Below, one piece after another: positions 26,685 to 35,753 of a stretch of DNA of 35,753 nucleotides. Every line of letters begins with the position of its first letter. The first letter of the stretch is position 1. Made by a program: the position numbers and the translations under genes. The stretch is from Cyanophora paradoxa (lineage: Eukaryota > Glaucocystophyceae > Cyanophorales > Cyanophoraceae): positions 1 to 35,753 of the forward strand of contig QPMI01000378.1 of assembly GCA_004431415.1 (NCBI GenBank). The letters are read 5' to 3'. The notes under the pieces were generated by a model. That model was not told the origin of the DNA, did not search any database, and saw only the letters and a program-made list of their open reading frames with translations.

Positions 26685-28761
26685 CTAGAGGAAGATCGGG
26701 ACGGGCTCGCCGCGGGCGGCGGCCTCCTTGGCGCGGCGCAGGTTGGCGCGCAGGACGGCCTCGAGGGCCCCCGGCTCCGCCTCCGCCAGCGAGGCGCCCT
26801 GCGAGAGCTGCCGCCCCCTCAGCGCCCCCGCCGCCCCCGCGGGGGCGCGGGCGGGACCTGGAACGTGGCGAGGCGGGGGAGGGCGGCGGCGAGGGCGGCC
26901 AAGGGCGGCTGGGGGTCCCCCTCGAGGGCGCTGCGGACGCGCAGGGCCTCGAGGGAGGCGAGCGCCGGGGCCAGCGCCTCCACCTCCCCGAGCCCCCACC
27001 CGATCCCCTCGTGCTGCATCCGCGGCGCGATCGACAGCCGCCCCTGCCCCCGCCTCCCTCAGCGGCCCGGCGCGGGGCGGGGCGGGGCGGGGCGGGCCTC
27101 GGAGTCGATGTGGAGCGCGATGGCGATGCCGGCGGTGACGCCGGTGACCTCGAGCGCGCGCAGGCGCGCCCCGAAGCGCCCCGCGATGGGGCCCGCCTCG
27201 GCCAGGCGGCGCACGTCGAGCAGGGAGAGGGTGAGGGCGGGGACGAAGGTGCCGCGGGGCGGGCGGTCGGCGAGGGCGCGGTCAAGGAGGGGGAGAGGCC
27301 AGGCGGGGGCGAAGGCGGCGGAGAGCTCCACGAGGGCCTCGCAGCGCCCCAGCAGCGCCTCCAGCAGCGCCCCCCGCTCCCCGCTCGGGCCCCGCCCCGC
27401 CGCCCCCTCCTCCTCCCCGGCCCTGCGCGCCCGTCACGGGGGCGGGGCGGGGCCGGGCGCGGGGCGGGCGCGCTGGAGGCGGAGGACGGCGAAGGAGACG
27501 AGCGGGGAGGCGGCGAGGCGGCGGATGGCCTCGCAGGGCCCGTCGCCCGCCACCAGCGCGCCCACCTCCCCCGCGTAGAAGCACCGCACGCCCCGCCCCG
27601 CGCTCGCCCCGCCCGGCCCCGCCCCACGTGCGACGCGTGCCTGCTCCCGCCCGTCGGCCCCGCGCGGGGCGGGGCGGGGCGGGGCCGGGGGCGGGGCGAG
27701 CACCGGTCGGCGAAGTCGAGGATGTCGGCGAGGGGCGCGGTGGAGGCGAGGAGGGCGAGGGCGGGGAGGGCGCCCCCCGCGAGGAGCCCCGAGACGCGCC
27801 GCAGAGCGGCGGCGGGGTTGCTCGCCTGGGAGGGGTTGAAGGGGTGGAGCACGAGGTCGAGGCGCGCCAGGCCCGCCCTCGCCCCCTCCATGAACCCCGC
27901 GCTCTTCAGCTCCTCCGCTGCGACCCGCCTCTCGCAACCGCGGCGCCCGGCGGCGCGGCGCGGCGCGCACCCGTCAGGCGGAAGCGGGAGAGGCAGTGCC
28001 GCCCGGCGGCGGCGACGCGCACGAGGCGGCGCAGGTTCGCCTTCGAGATCGGCGCCGCGATGTTCAGCGCTGCAGCCGGCGCGTGAGCCTCGGGGGATGC
28101 CCCCGGGCCGCCGGTGCCACGGTGCGGGGCGGAGCGGGGTGCCGCGCAGCCGGGTCACCAACGACGTCGGCCTTGGCGACGTGGCTCTCGAGCCCTCCAG
28201 GACATGGAGGGGAAGGTGCCCAGCGCCTCCACCTTCCCCATGTGCACCAACTCCACCCCGCCAGCCGCCTCCCTGCGCACTCGCCTCGCGCCCCGCACGC
28301 CCGCGGCGCCCGCTGCGCGCGCGCACGAGAGCGCCGTCGAACGGAAGAACTTGCACGTGCTCGAGGCGGCGAGGCGACTCTCTGGGTCGAGAAGAAAGAG
28401 GATGCTTGACCACAGTTCGAGGGGGGAGGCGCCGCCAGAGCTCCTCGGGTTCTGGGGCCTGCGCGATCCGGCGCCTCTTGGTGCTCGTCTGCACGGTGCT
28501 CGCCGCTGACGAGCTGCTCGGGCGTCCCGCGTCCTCGTCTGAGGGCGCCGCGCTGCTCGAGCCCGCGCGCACTCCTCCGTCAGCTCGAGTCTTTCGTCGT
28601 CGAAATGCACAGTCGCACCTCGACGCGCGCTTTCTTGCTCTCTTTTCTGCGCCAGTCGTGGCCGCGGCCGCGGGCGTCTTTCCTTTCCGGCGGGCGCGGG
28701 TCGACGTCTCATCCGCACGCGCGGCGTCCTCGGCCAGGTCGCTGCGCTGAGTCAGGAGCAT
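26685..28761 (-). CDS. F-box-like protein with a leucine-rich C-terminal region
   Basis: Exon 1 (28761-28495) encodes an acidic and basic, low-complexity N-terminus. A 43-nt intron (28494-28452) removes a frame shift and leads to GASPLELWSSILFLLDPESR and LAASSTCKFFRSTAL, which fit the F-box pattern (PxEL, I/L..L, LxxxSxxCKxF). F-box proteins recruit substrates to SCF ubiquitin ligases. Later blocks are Leu/Ala-rich and repeat-like: APISKANLRRLVRVAAAGRH, AAEELKSAGFMEGARAGLAR, SGLLAGGALPALALLAS, AIRRLAASPLVSFAVLRLQ, LTLSLLDVRRLAEAG and LASLEALRVRSAL, as in degenerate leucine-rich repeats. The protein ends GEPVPIFL at 26685. Several introns, with G-rich CTGACGGG ends, are not fully placed. The F-box call is likely. 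The LRR call is weaker. Confidence 0.6.
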
Positions 28762-28945
28762 CTAAATGGATTGAAGGAGATACAGGGGGGCGCACGTACG
28801 GCGCTGCCGCGGAGGCAGGGGAGCTCTTTCTCCCTGTCCTTGGCATTGAGATGATCGCTTGTGCTCCGCGAAAGAGTGTACACGTGTGGTGTACAGCTTG
28901 CCTGCAATATAGGCCCCTCACTGAACTGTGGGCCTCACAGGGGCC

Positions 28946-28970
28946 TGGGGGGGGGGGGGGGGGGGGGGGG
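28946..28970. repeat. Poly-G homopolymer
   Basis: An uninterrupted run of more than 20 G bases follows GGGGCCT and precedes TCAGAACACG. Exact length is likely to vary between reads. Confidence 0.9.
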
Positions 28971-29009
28971 TCAGAACACGCTACCCCGGTGCTTCGTTCG
29001 CTGCGGCTA

Positions 29010-29083
29010 GAAGGCTCGGCAGAGGGCTAGAAGGCTCGGCAGAGGGCTTCGCTACCCGAGCTGCAGGCTCGGCAGAGGGCTAG
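29010..29083. repeat. Tandem 20-nt repeat
   Basis: CTAGAAGGCTCGGCAGAGGG occurs twice in direct succession. A third copy, interrupted by TTCGCTACCCGAGCTGCA, shares GGCTCGGCAGAGGGCTAGAA. Confidence 0.85.
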
Positions 29084-29361
29084 AAGAAACATGTTCGCGG
29101 CGTGCGCCGGACCGGGCGCGAACGCGGTGCTGGTGCGCCGCCGTGCTCTGCACTGCCGCGCGTGGCCTCTCTCTCAAACCGCGCGCGCAGAGGGCTGGGC
29201 CCGGGAGCGCGCCGTGCCTAATCCGCTCAAGCCTCTGCTCAGAGCATGACCTCTCCGTCCAAGCAGCCCCCGCCCGGCGCTCCGCGAACCTTCGAGCCGC
29301 GCCTTGCGGCGGCCGGCGGGCGGTGGTTGAGCGGGGCTGCAAGTTCATCTCGGGTGGCGGA

Positions 29362-31175
29362 ATGCATGCTGCAGGCTCGTGCTTCGGCGCCGTCAGGCGG
29401 AGCGCCGCAGCGGCGCCAGGCAGGCTGGGCGTGCTGGCGTCCTCCAAGCCGGAGCGCATCGGCGATCTTGAGCGGTTCGACTTCAACAGCAAGGACTTCG
29501 GTAAGCTCTCTCGTTGAAATGCGCCGAAGACGGCGCCGAAGCGCGAGCCTGCAGCCTGCATTCCGCCCCTCACGGGCGGGGATGCAGTGCGGGTGCAGGT
29601 GCGGGGCGGGGACTTCGTGAGCCCCACGCGCTTCGTCGCGGTGCGCCTCCCGTGGCCGGCGGCGGCGCGGGGCGGCGGGGCGAGCGGGAGGGCGCGCGCA
29701 GGTGCTGGAGGAGGTGGACGAGGGGCGGCGGTTCCAGCCGCGGGTCGTGCAGGAGCGCGTGGACCGCGCCTACGAGCGCCAAGTCCTCCCCGTCTTCATG
29801 AACGCCTTCGAGGGCCGCGCCCTCGCCGAGGCCTCCCGCTCCCAGGCGCCCCGCCCGCCCCCCGCCCCGCGCGGCGCCGGGCGTGGCGAGCAGGGGCGGG
29901 GCAGGGGGAGGGGCGGCGGGGCCTGGAGTTCTACGCGAGCCTGGTGGAGCACCTGTGGCGGGCGCGCAGCCTGGTGACGGCGGTGCTGGACGTGGCGGAG
30001 GGCGTGGCGGGGCCCGACGCCCCCCGCCGCAACCTCCCCGCCCTCTTCGCCGGCCTCGCGGCGGAGGTGCGGCGGGGCGCGTACGGGAGCCACCACGAGT
30101 GGCTCCTCGGCCTCCTCCGCCCCGCCGGCTTCTCCGTCTTCCAGGTCGCCCTCACCGGCACCTCCCGCCCCGACGGTCCCCGCCCCGCCCCGCCCCCGCC
30201 CGCCCCGCGAGGCCTCACGGGGTGGAGGGGGGGCGGGCAGAGGTGACGGCGTGCGTGTTCCTGGAGGGCCCGGAGGGGCGCAACCTCTTCTGCCGGGCGC
30301 TGCCCTCGGACGCCCTCGCGCTCGCCGCCCGCGCCGCCTGCCCCATCTTCGTCGCCCGCGACGTCTGGTGCCCCGCCCCTCGCCCCGCCCCCGCCCCGCC
30401 CCGCCTCGACGCCCCGCCCGCCCCGCGCAGGGCCGACGCCGCATTCGCCCCGGGCCCGCCCCCGCCCCCGCCCGCCGGCCGGCGCCGGGGCGTGCTGATG
30501 GCGGCGCAGTGGGGACGACGTTCGGGGCGACGGCGGGAACTCGAGCGCGACCTTCACGGCCACCAGCGCCGCCGCCCTCGCCGTCCTCGGCGGCGCCGGC
30601 GCCGTCCCCGCCTCGGAGCTCGCGGCCTCGGGGCGGGGAGGAGGAGGAGCTCGAGGCGGGCGCCTCGGCGGCGTCGGCGCCCTCGACCCCGCCGCCGAGC
30701 GGCCTTCGCCCTCGGCCCGCCCCCGCCCCGCCCGGCGCGGGCCGGCGGGGCGCGGGGCAGCGGGGCGCGGGCGGGGCGGGGCGGGAGGAGGGGCGGCGTC
30801 GGTGGTGGAGGTCTTCCGCGACGAGGCCGGCACCCTCCGCCTCCTCGCCTCCGGCCCGCCCCGCCCGCGCCCCCGCCGCCCCGCCCCGCCCGCTGAGGCC
30901 CCGCAGGGCCCGAGGAGGGGGTCGTGGAGCTGGCGCGCGAGACGGCGCTGGGCTTCCTGAACGAGGAGCTCGAGCGGGCGGTCGCCGAGGAGCGCTACGA
31001 GGAGGCCGGGCGGCTCGTGCGGGAGGAGCCGCTGCTGCGCCTCTCCGCCCGCCTCGAGGCCGCCGTCCGCGACGAGGACTACGCCGCCGCCGCCGCCGCC
31101 CGCGACGCCCTCGACGACGAGGCCCGCCGCCTCCTCGAACGCCCCGCCCCGCCGCCCCCGCCACCCTCCCCCTGA
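29362..31175 (+). CDS. DUF151 bifunctional nuclease-like protein with C-terminal UVR repeats
   Basis: Plant bifunctional nucleases (BBD) join a DUF151 domain to a UVR motif and cut both DNA and RNA. Firm exons: 29362-29500 (ending KDF), 29588-29640, 29702-29845, 29905-30175, one starting at 30241, and a last one about 30907-31175. Domain marks: RVQVRGGDFVSPTRFVAV, LPVFMNAFEGRALAEA (the LPI-x-I-G...EA-x-AI block), HHEWLLGLLRPAGFSVFQVA (the THDLL block), TACVFLEGPEG and ALPSDALALAARAACPIFVA (the RPSDAIALA...PIFV block, with Leu for Arg). Two UVR-like helices follow: LNEELERAVAEERYEEAGRL and LSARLEAAVRDEDYAAAAAA. About 65 residues separate the LPI and THDLL blocks, far more than usual. The Ala/Arg/Ser-rich start MHAAGSCFGAVRRSAAAAPG could be a plastid transit peptide. 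The middle exons (30360-30900), rich in Ser/Ala/Gly, are unresolved. Confidence 0.75.
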
Positions 31176-31337
31176 CCCCCGCCCCGCCCCCGCCCCCGGC
31201 CTTCCCCTCTCCACCTCCCCACCTTGCAATTGCCCCTCTGTTGCCCCTCGTGTCGCTCCTTGCAAGGGTGTGCGTGAAGCTGCGCGCGGGCGCATTCGCT
31301 GAACAGGCCGCCAGGGGCCGGTCCGATCGTTGGAGGA

Positions 31338-31445
31338 GCGCTTACGGATGGCACGGGCCTCCCCCCGGCCCATGACCGAGGCCGGGCCTTCCTAGCCCTG
31401 AGCCCCTGAGGGCTGCCGCTGCCCCCGCCGCGGGCTCCACTCAAT
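31338..31445. repeat. Dispersed repeat, copy B
   Basis: It starts GCGCTTACGGATGGCACGGG and ends CTGAGGGCTGCCGCTGCC then CCCGCCGCGGGC, in the same order and orientation as copy A (15404-15530). It is shorter in the middle and lacks the 26-base segment next to the CGCT word. Confidence 0.7.
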
Positions 31446-31616
31446 AATTGGGGAAGGATCGGACCCCCTTCCCTTTCCCCCACTTGGGGGTGTTCGGGTG
31501 CCCACCCTAGGCCAAAATGAAATGTCCCGACCTCCCAAAACTTTTTGAAACCCGGGCCACGAAGTTCCACAAAACCCGAATGTGTTCCGAAGTTCCGAAG
31601 TTCAAGGATACGGAGC

Positions 31617-31665
31617 CGATCATCGGATCCGATGATCCGATGACCCGATGACTCGGATGATCCGC
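31617..31665. repeat. Nested inverted and tandem GATGATCCGA repeats
   Basis: CGATCATCGGATCCGATGAT is nearly its own reverse complement, and three further ATCCGATGAC-like units follow. The unit recurs at 32001 (ATCATCGGATCC). It could extrude a cruciform or bind a dimeric protein; no function is visible. Confidence 0.7.
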
Positions 31666-31707
31666 GGGGACCGTCGGACCGCCCCGACGTCGACATATAC
31701 ATGTACA

Positions 31708-31780
31708 GGGGGGCCGCCGGGCCCCGGGCCCGGGCCGGCGCCCGGCGGCCGGCCGGCGGCCGCGGGCGCCGCGGCGCGGC
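31708..31780. repeat. Cluster of GC-only palindromes
   Basis: About 70 bases contain almost only G and C, with overlapping palindromes such as GGGCCCCGGGCCCGGGCC, GGCCGGCCGGCGGCC and GCGGGCGCCGCGGCGC. It is flanked on both sides by lower-GC DNA. It could form strong hairpins. Confidence 0.7.
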
Positions 31781-32499
31781 AATTAAGCTCGAGTCATGAC
31801 TCGGGCTCTTATACCGTACTGTGATATATTTAACTCAGTGACTCTGATTTGGCTGCCAGTCCGACGGTCAAGGCTTGCAATTGGAACTTGAAATTTAACT
31901 GGCAATCCAAGCCGCTGAGCCCCGCCAGGCGGGGGCCCGGCCGGCCCGGCGGCAGATCGATATCCAACCTGGCAAATCAAATCCCCACGTGCACAGATCA
32001 TCGGATCCCGGAGTCCAAATCAAAGCCCCCCAGATCTAGATCCAATCGACGTCCAGATCAAAGGGCATGCATGATGGCCAATTGCAATTGCATTTGAGTC
32101 ACGCGGTTTGAAAGGTTCGGAAGTAGTATATTTGAAATCAAGTATCAGACGATGACTAGCGTAGTGCTACAAGCTGGAGGTGGCCCAGCGTCGGCTAAAA
32201 CTCGCAAGAAAGGACAGCTGCAGGATTGTGCGGTTGACATGGAGGAGAGACTGAAGCCTGAAAGGGCGGCTGCAAACATCTTGCCTGATGTCAACTAACT
32301 GATGCGATGACGAAGTATTTTGGTGGCTCTACTATGTACTGAATAGCATAAAAAAATCTGACCCCCTGAAACCCCATGCACAGCAAAACCTATGTACAGC
32401 TTGAAGAAGAAGCGGAGGAGAAGCAAAATTCTGTCCAAGGGCCGGCGGGCCGGGACGGCCACGTCCCGGCGGGGCGCGGGAGGGGCGAGCGGGGCGGGG

Positions 32500-35168
32500 C
32501 TAGGCGGCGATGTCGACGCCGGAGGCGAGGGCGAGGGCGCGGACGAGCTCGGCGCGCTCGGCCTGGTTGGCGCCGGCGCAGGCCGAGTGCACGAGGCGGA
32601 AGGTGTGCTTGTTGGGGGGGACCCCCGCCTTGGACATCGCCGAGAGCATCGAGATGGCGAGGTCCGCCTGCGACTCGCTCCCCGCCCCGACGCACGCGAT
32701 CAGCGAGTTGAAGAGCACCGCGTCCGGGATCAGGCCCTCCGACTGCATCCCTGCCAGCCCGCCCCCGCCCCGTCAGCGCCGCGGGGGCGGGGGCGGGGGC
32801 GGGGGCCGCACGAAGGAGGAGGTAGACGGCCTTGTCGATGCCGGCGCCGGAGCGCTCGGCGGCGTTGACGAGGGTGGAGAAGGTGATGAGGTCGGGCTTG
32901 ACGCCGAGGGCGTCCATGATCTCGAGGAGGGCGAAGGCGCGCCCCGGCTGCCCCGCGTGCACGCAGGCGTTCATGAGCGAGTTGAACGTGATCGCGTCCG
33001 GCAGCACCCCGCTCTGCTTCATCGCCTCCAGCACCTCGAACGCCCGGTCCGGCTGGTGCGCCCGCAGGTACAGGTCGATCAGCGTGTTGAACGTGCACGC
33101 GTCCGGCCGCAGGCCCTCCTTCAGCATCGCCAGGAACACGCTGAACGCCTTCTCCAGGTCCCCGCTCTTCCCGCACGCGTCCAGCACTGCGCCCCGCCGC
33201 CTCAGCGGGGGCGGGGCGGGGCGGGGCGGGGCGGACGGGAGTTGAAGGTGACGATGGAGGAGCGGACGCCGGAGCGGCGCATGAGCTCGAGGGCCTTGAA
33301 GGCGCGGTCGAGCTGGTTCGCCTTGCCGCACGCGTGGATCAGCGAGTTGAAGACGAACTCGTTCGGCACCACGCTCGCCCGCGCCATCCGGTCGAACACC
33401 GCGAACGCCCGGTCCAGCTGGTCGCTCTTCACGCACGCGTCGATCAGCGACGAGAAGGTGAAGGCGTCGGGCGCGTAGCCGGCCCGCTCCATCTCCTCGA
33501 AGAACTCGAACGCGAGCGTCGGGCGGTTCGCCTTGGCGCTGCAGTGGATGAGCGTGTTGAAGATGTAGTCGTTCGCCCGCACGCCGGCCTTGGTCATCTC
33601 CTCGTAGATCACGAGCGCCCGGTCCAGGTCGTTCGCCTTGCCGCACGCCGAGAGGATCGAGCTGAACACGAACTCATTCGCCTTGACCCCGTTCGCCTTC
33701 ATGCTGTCGTAGAGCTCCAGGGCGCGCGAGAGGAGGCCGAGCGAGCCGCACGCGTGGATCAGCGTGCAGTACGTGAACTCGTCCGCCTTGACGCTCATCG
33801 CTTGCATCGCCTTCAGGCAGTCGAACGCCCGGTCGATGTTCCCCACCTTCCCGCACGCGCTGCCGCCCAGCGTCAGGCCCCGCACGGCCTGCCGGCAGCC
33901 CTGCCCCGGCGCACTTGATCAACGCGTTGAAGACGTGCGCGTTGGGCGTGACGCCCTCGGCGATCATCTGGAGAAGGAAGAGTGAGCGCAAGCAGGCGGG
34001 CCGTTGCAAGGAAAAAAAGAAAGCCGCACCGAGTCGAAAAGATCGAAAGCAGCCTGGAGGTCGCCCGACTTGCCCACGGCCGAAATGAGGCTCGTGTAGG
34101 TCACAACTCCGGGCAGCAGGCCCGAGCTCCGCATCTGAGTCAGGTAGAAGAACGCACGGTCGATCTGCGCCCGCGTTCTTAGTGTATGGCAAAGGAGCGG
34201 AGCGAGGAGGCAACGCAGACCTGCATGGCCTTGCCCAGCATGTTGATAAGAATGTTGTACGCTATGCATGAAGGCCGCGCGGCGACATCCGCGGCGCGGG
34301 TGGCGGCGTCGAAGATCCGCAGCGCGTCCTCGATCCGGCGCTGATCCGACAGGCGCTTAAGGAGCTTCTCCAAGAACCGCGGAGGAGGCGAGTACTGGAG
34401 CGAATCCAACAGCAGCACCAGCGTGTTCACGTCCTCGGGATTCGCTTCGCGGAGAAGCGAGCGCTCGAGGCTGGAGAGGCCAGCAGCAGGCCCACGGCTG
34501 ACGATGCCGACGCGCGGACGCTCATTCTGGGTGTTTGCAGGGCTGTCGGGCGAGACGTGGAGAGGGCCGAGAAGATCCGCGAGGAGCGGGTTGGGGAGGG
34601 GGCCGGGCGGGGCCGCTGGCGCAGCGGGGGCGGGGGTGGGGACAAAGAGCTCGCCTAGTCCGCGACGAACGCGGGCCGATCCGGCGTTCTGCTGGATGAC
34701 GAGATTGGAAAACACGTCCTCGATCGAACCCGACCGGCGGGCGGGGGCTGACGGGAACTCGTCAACGAGCTGAGGCTGCCGGGCGAACTTGCTGCTGGTG
34801 GGAGCAGCTGTCCGGAGGAACTCCGAGGGGCTGGCAGGCTGAGCGGCTGTCTCCGCGGCCCGGAAGCTCCATATGTTTGAGCTGCTCGTTATGTTCCCGA
34901 GCGGAAGAGAGATCGCGGGGACAGGGCCAGCAGTGGGGGCTTCGTAAACGCGAGACAAGTTGCCCTGAGGGATCGGTGTCGCGGAAGGGGACTTGCCCGG
35001 CATAGGGACGGGTGACGAGTTCCCATTGCGGCCCTGAAGCAAACGTCGCCTGCGGTTCTGCTGACCAATTTGATTGCAGGCGGCACGGCCATCCGCCGGT
35101 GACGGCACGGAGGGCGAGCCGCCCTTCGTCCCTCCGGGAATGCCGGGTGTGAAGAGCACGGCACGCAT
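32500..35168 (-). CDS. Pentatricopeptide-repeat (PPR) protein, P-class
   Basis: Six exons keep frame: 35168-34221, 34164-34030, 33967-33915, 33859-33237, 33186-32812 and 32750-32500, giving 794 residues. The first 280 or so residues are Pro/Ser-rich and unstructured. Thirteen 35-residue PPR motifs follow, for example FVFSSILSACGKANDLDRAL, FTFSSLIDACVKSDQLDRAF and ITFNSLMNACVHAGQPGRAF. No E, DYW or SMR domain follows, so this is P-class, expected to bind and stabilise or process one organelle transcript. The exon 3/4 junction (AA|C) rebuilds NALINACGKVGN. All introns (50-62 nt) have GT-AG ends. The ATG at 35168 follows GACGGCAG, which may be an acceptor of a 5' leader intron; the frame continues upstream only to a TTG. 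Targeting is not clear from the N-terminus. Confidence 0.88.
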
Positions 35169-35753
35169 CTGCCGTCTCCTATCATCAGCAATTGAAAGAA
35201 GTGCGGGAAAACCCAAGGAAAGTGCGATCGGCAAAATCGAACCTTGAGGCGATCACTGCGCGTGCAAAGGAGACAAGTTGCGATCCAGCCGGAAACGAGA
35301 CCGGAAGCTGTCTATCTAGCTGAGGTCGAGGCTGAGCTCGTGCGCTGGGACCAGGCCCGGGCGCCGCGTGCCGCGCGTGTGGCGTGCGTGCTGTCAAAGA
35401 CAGGTGCCGGACGCGCGGACACGTTGAGAAGCAGACAAGATGCAGTGGCGCGGAATGCCGTGTCTGCTCCCTACCGCTCTGGAACAGACGAGTTCTAGTA
35501 CGTCACTAGCAATCTTTGCAGGAGATCTCCCCCGACTCTAGCTTTCTCCCCCCCGAATTCTCCCCCCCCTGAGCCCACTCGCTCGCGAAACAGGAGCAGG
35601 GCAGGCTTCCGGCGGCCCGGAGAACGCTCCAACTTGGCAAACACTCGCTGTAAGCGCCGATGAGACCGCCCTGGGCGCCCGGCGCAGACCGGGAAGCCCC
35701 GCCGCTCGCGCACGCGCGCACGCGCGCTGTTCTCACGTGGGCATAGTGGCGGC
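35169..35753. promoter_or_regulatory. Upstream region of the PPR gene to the window edge
   Basis: This region is lower in GC than the genes and has no recognisable protein; the longest open frames are short and of random composition. It should contain the PPR gene promoter and 5' leader. A possible leader-intron acceptor with TGCTGAT branch-like sequence lies just before the ATG. C-rich runs occur around 35527-35570. Confidence 0.4.

Larger units (their letters stand above)
28762..29361. other. Divergent spacer with poly-G run and tandem 20-mers
   Basis: This 600-nt stretch separates the F-box-like gene (minus) from the chosen ATG of the BFN-UVR gene (plus). It includes an uninterrupted G run of more than 20 bases ending at 28970, and three copies of GCTCGGCAGAGGGCT-type repeats at about 29010-29083. 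The open frame from the nuclease gene extends back to 29143 but only from a GTG, so part may be its 5' leader or an upstream coding exon. A divergent promoter is inferred. Confidence 0.5.
31176..32499. other. Gene-free spacer, lower in GC, with repeats
   Basis: About 1.3 kb between two convergent stop codons. It holds copy B of the dispersed repeat (31338-31445), TTCCGAAG and GATGATCCGATGA tandem or inverted words (31585-31665), an extreme GC palindrome cluster (31708-31780), then a stretch to 32400 with much lower GC. Open frames are short and unlike known proteins. Both genes' 3' untranslated regions lie at the edges. Confidence 0.6.

Noticed and set aside
26639-28750. 703-residue plus-strand open frame
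   Set aside because: It lies opposite the F-box-like gene, is almost all Arg, Gly, Ala and Pro, and crosses its introns without change in character.
35244-35498. 84-residue plus-strand frame upstream of the PPR gene
   Set aside because: It has no domain and ordinary random composition, and it lies in the likely promoter.
1-35753. tRNA, rRNA, transposase, viral or toxin genes
   Set aside because: I looked for cloverleaf-like blocks, rRNA core motifs, integrase or reverse transcriptase motifs and toxin folds, and found none that I could support.

Overview
This window is nuclear DNA from a eukaryote with very GC-rich coding sequence and many short introns. Most introns I could place are 43-120 nt long. 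They start GTGCG, GTCCG or often GC, and end in a G-rich segment with CTGAC or CCGAC about 10-15 nt before CAG. The gene content points to a plastid-bearing alga: a plant-type ATP phosphofructokinase, a DUF151 bifunctional nuclease with UVR repeats, and a long P-class PPR protein. A glaucophyte, haptophyte or other GC-rich microalga would fit. I cannot name the species from sequence alone.

I recognise eleven protein genes. From left to right: (1) a WRN-type 3'-5' exonuclease-like protein (minus, 276-1634); (2) an eight-finger C2H2 zinc-finger protein (plus, 1866-5318); (3) APC1, the largest scaffold subunit of the anaphase-promoting complex (minus, about 5472-13066); (4) an Ala/Glu-rich coiled-coil protein (minus, 13414-14891); (5) a DUSP11/PIR1-like RNA 5'-triphosphatase (minus, 15602-17426); (6) a SPATA20/YyaL thioredoxin-domain protein (plus, 17636-21568); (7) an EI24-family membrane protein (plus, 21737-23072); (8) the phosphofructokinase (plus, about 23464-26446); (9) an F-box-like protein (minus, 26685-28761); (10) the BFN-UVR protein (plus, about 29362-31175); (11) the PPR protein (minus, 32500-35168).

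The genes are packed as divergent pairs (1/2, 5/6, 9/10) with short shared upstream regions and convergent pairs (2/3, 8/9) with little or no space between stop codons. I see no operon logic and no single pathway. These are mostly housekeeping functions: cell cycle, RNA 5'-end processing, glycolysis, ER/autophagy, organelle RNA and stress. I see no tRNA, rRNA, CRISPR array or complete transposon. There is one pair of related dispersed repeats in gene-free DNA (15404-15530 and 31338-31445), a 15-nt minisatellite, a long poly-G run and a CAG/CCG tract.

The most unusual signal is in the introns: a high share of GC-AG introns, one apparent GT-AT intron in the CxxC motif of the SPATA20-like gene, introns so alike that they look like copies of one element, and coding micro-exons of 14-18 nt. 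Exon coordinates were worked out by hand from reading frame, splice signals and remembered family conservation. For genes 2, 4, 6, 7, 8 and 11 every exon junction keeps frame. For genes 1, 3, 5, 9 and 10 some boundaries are unresolved.
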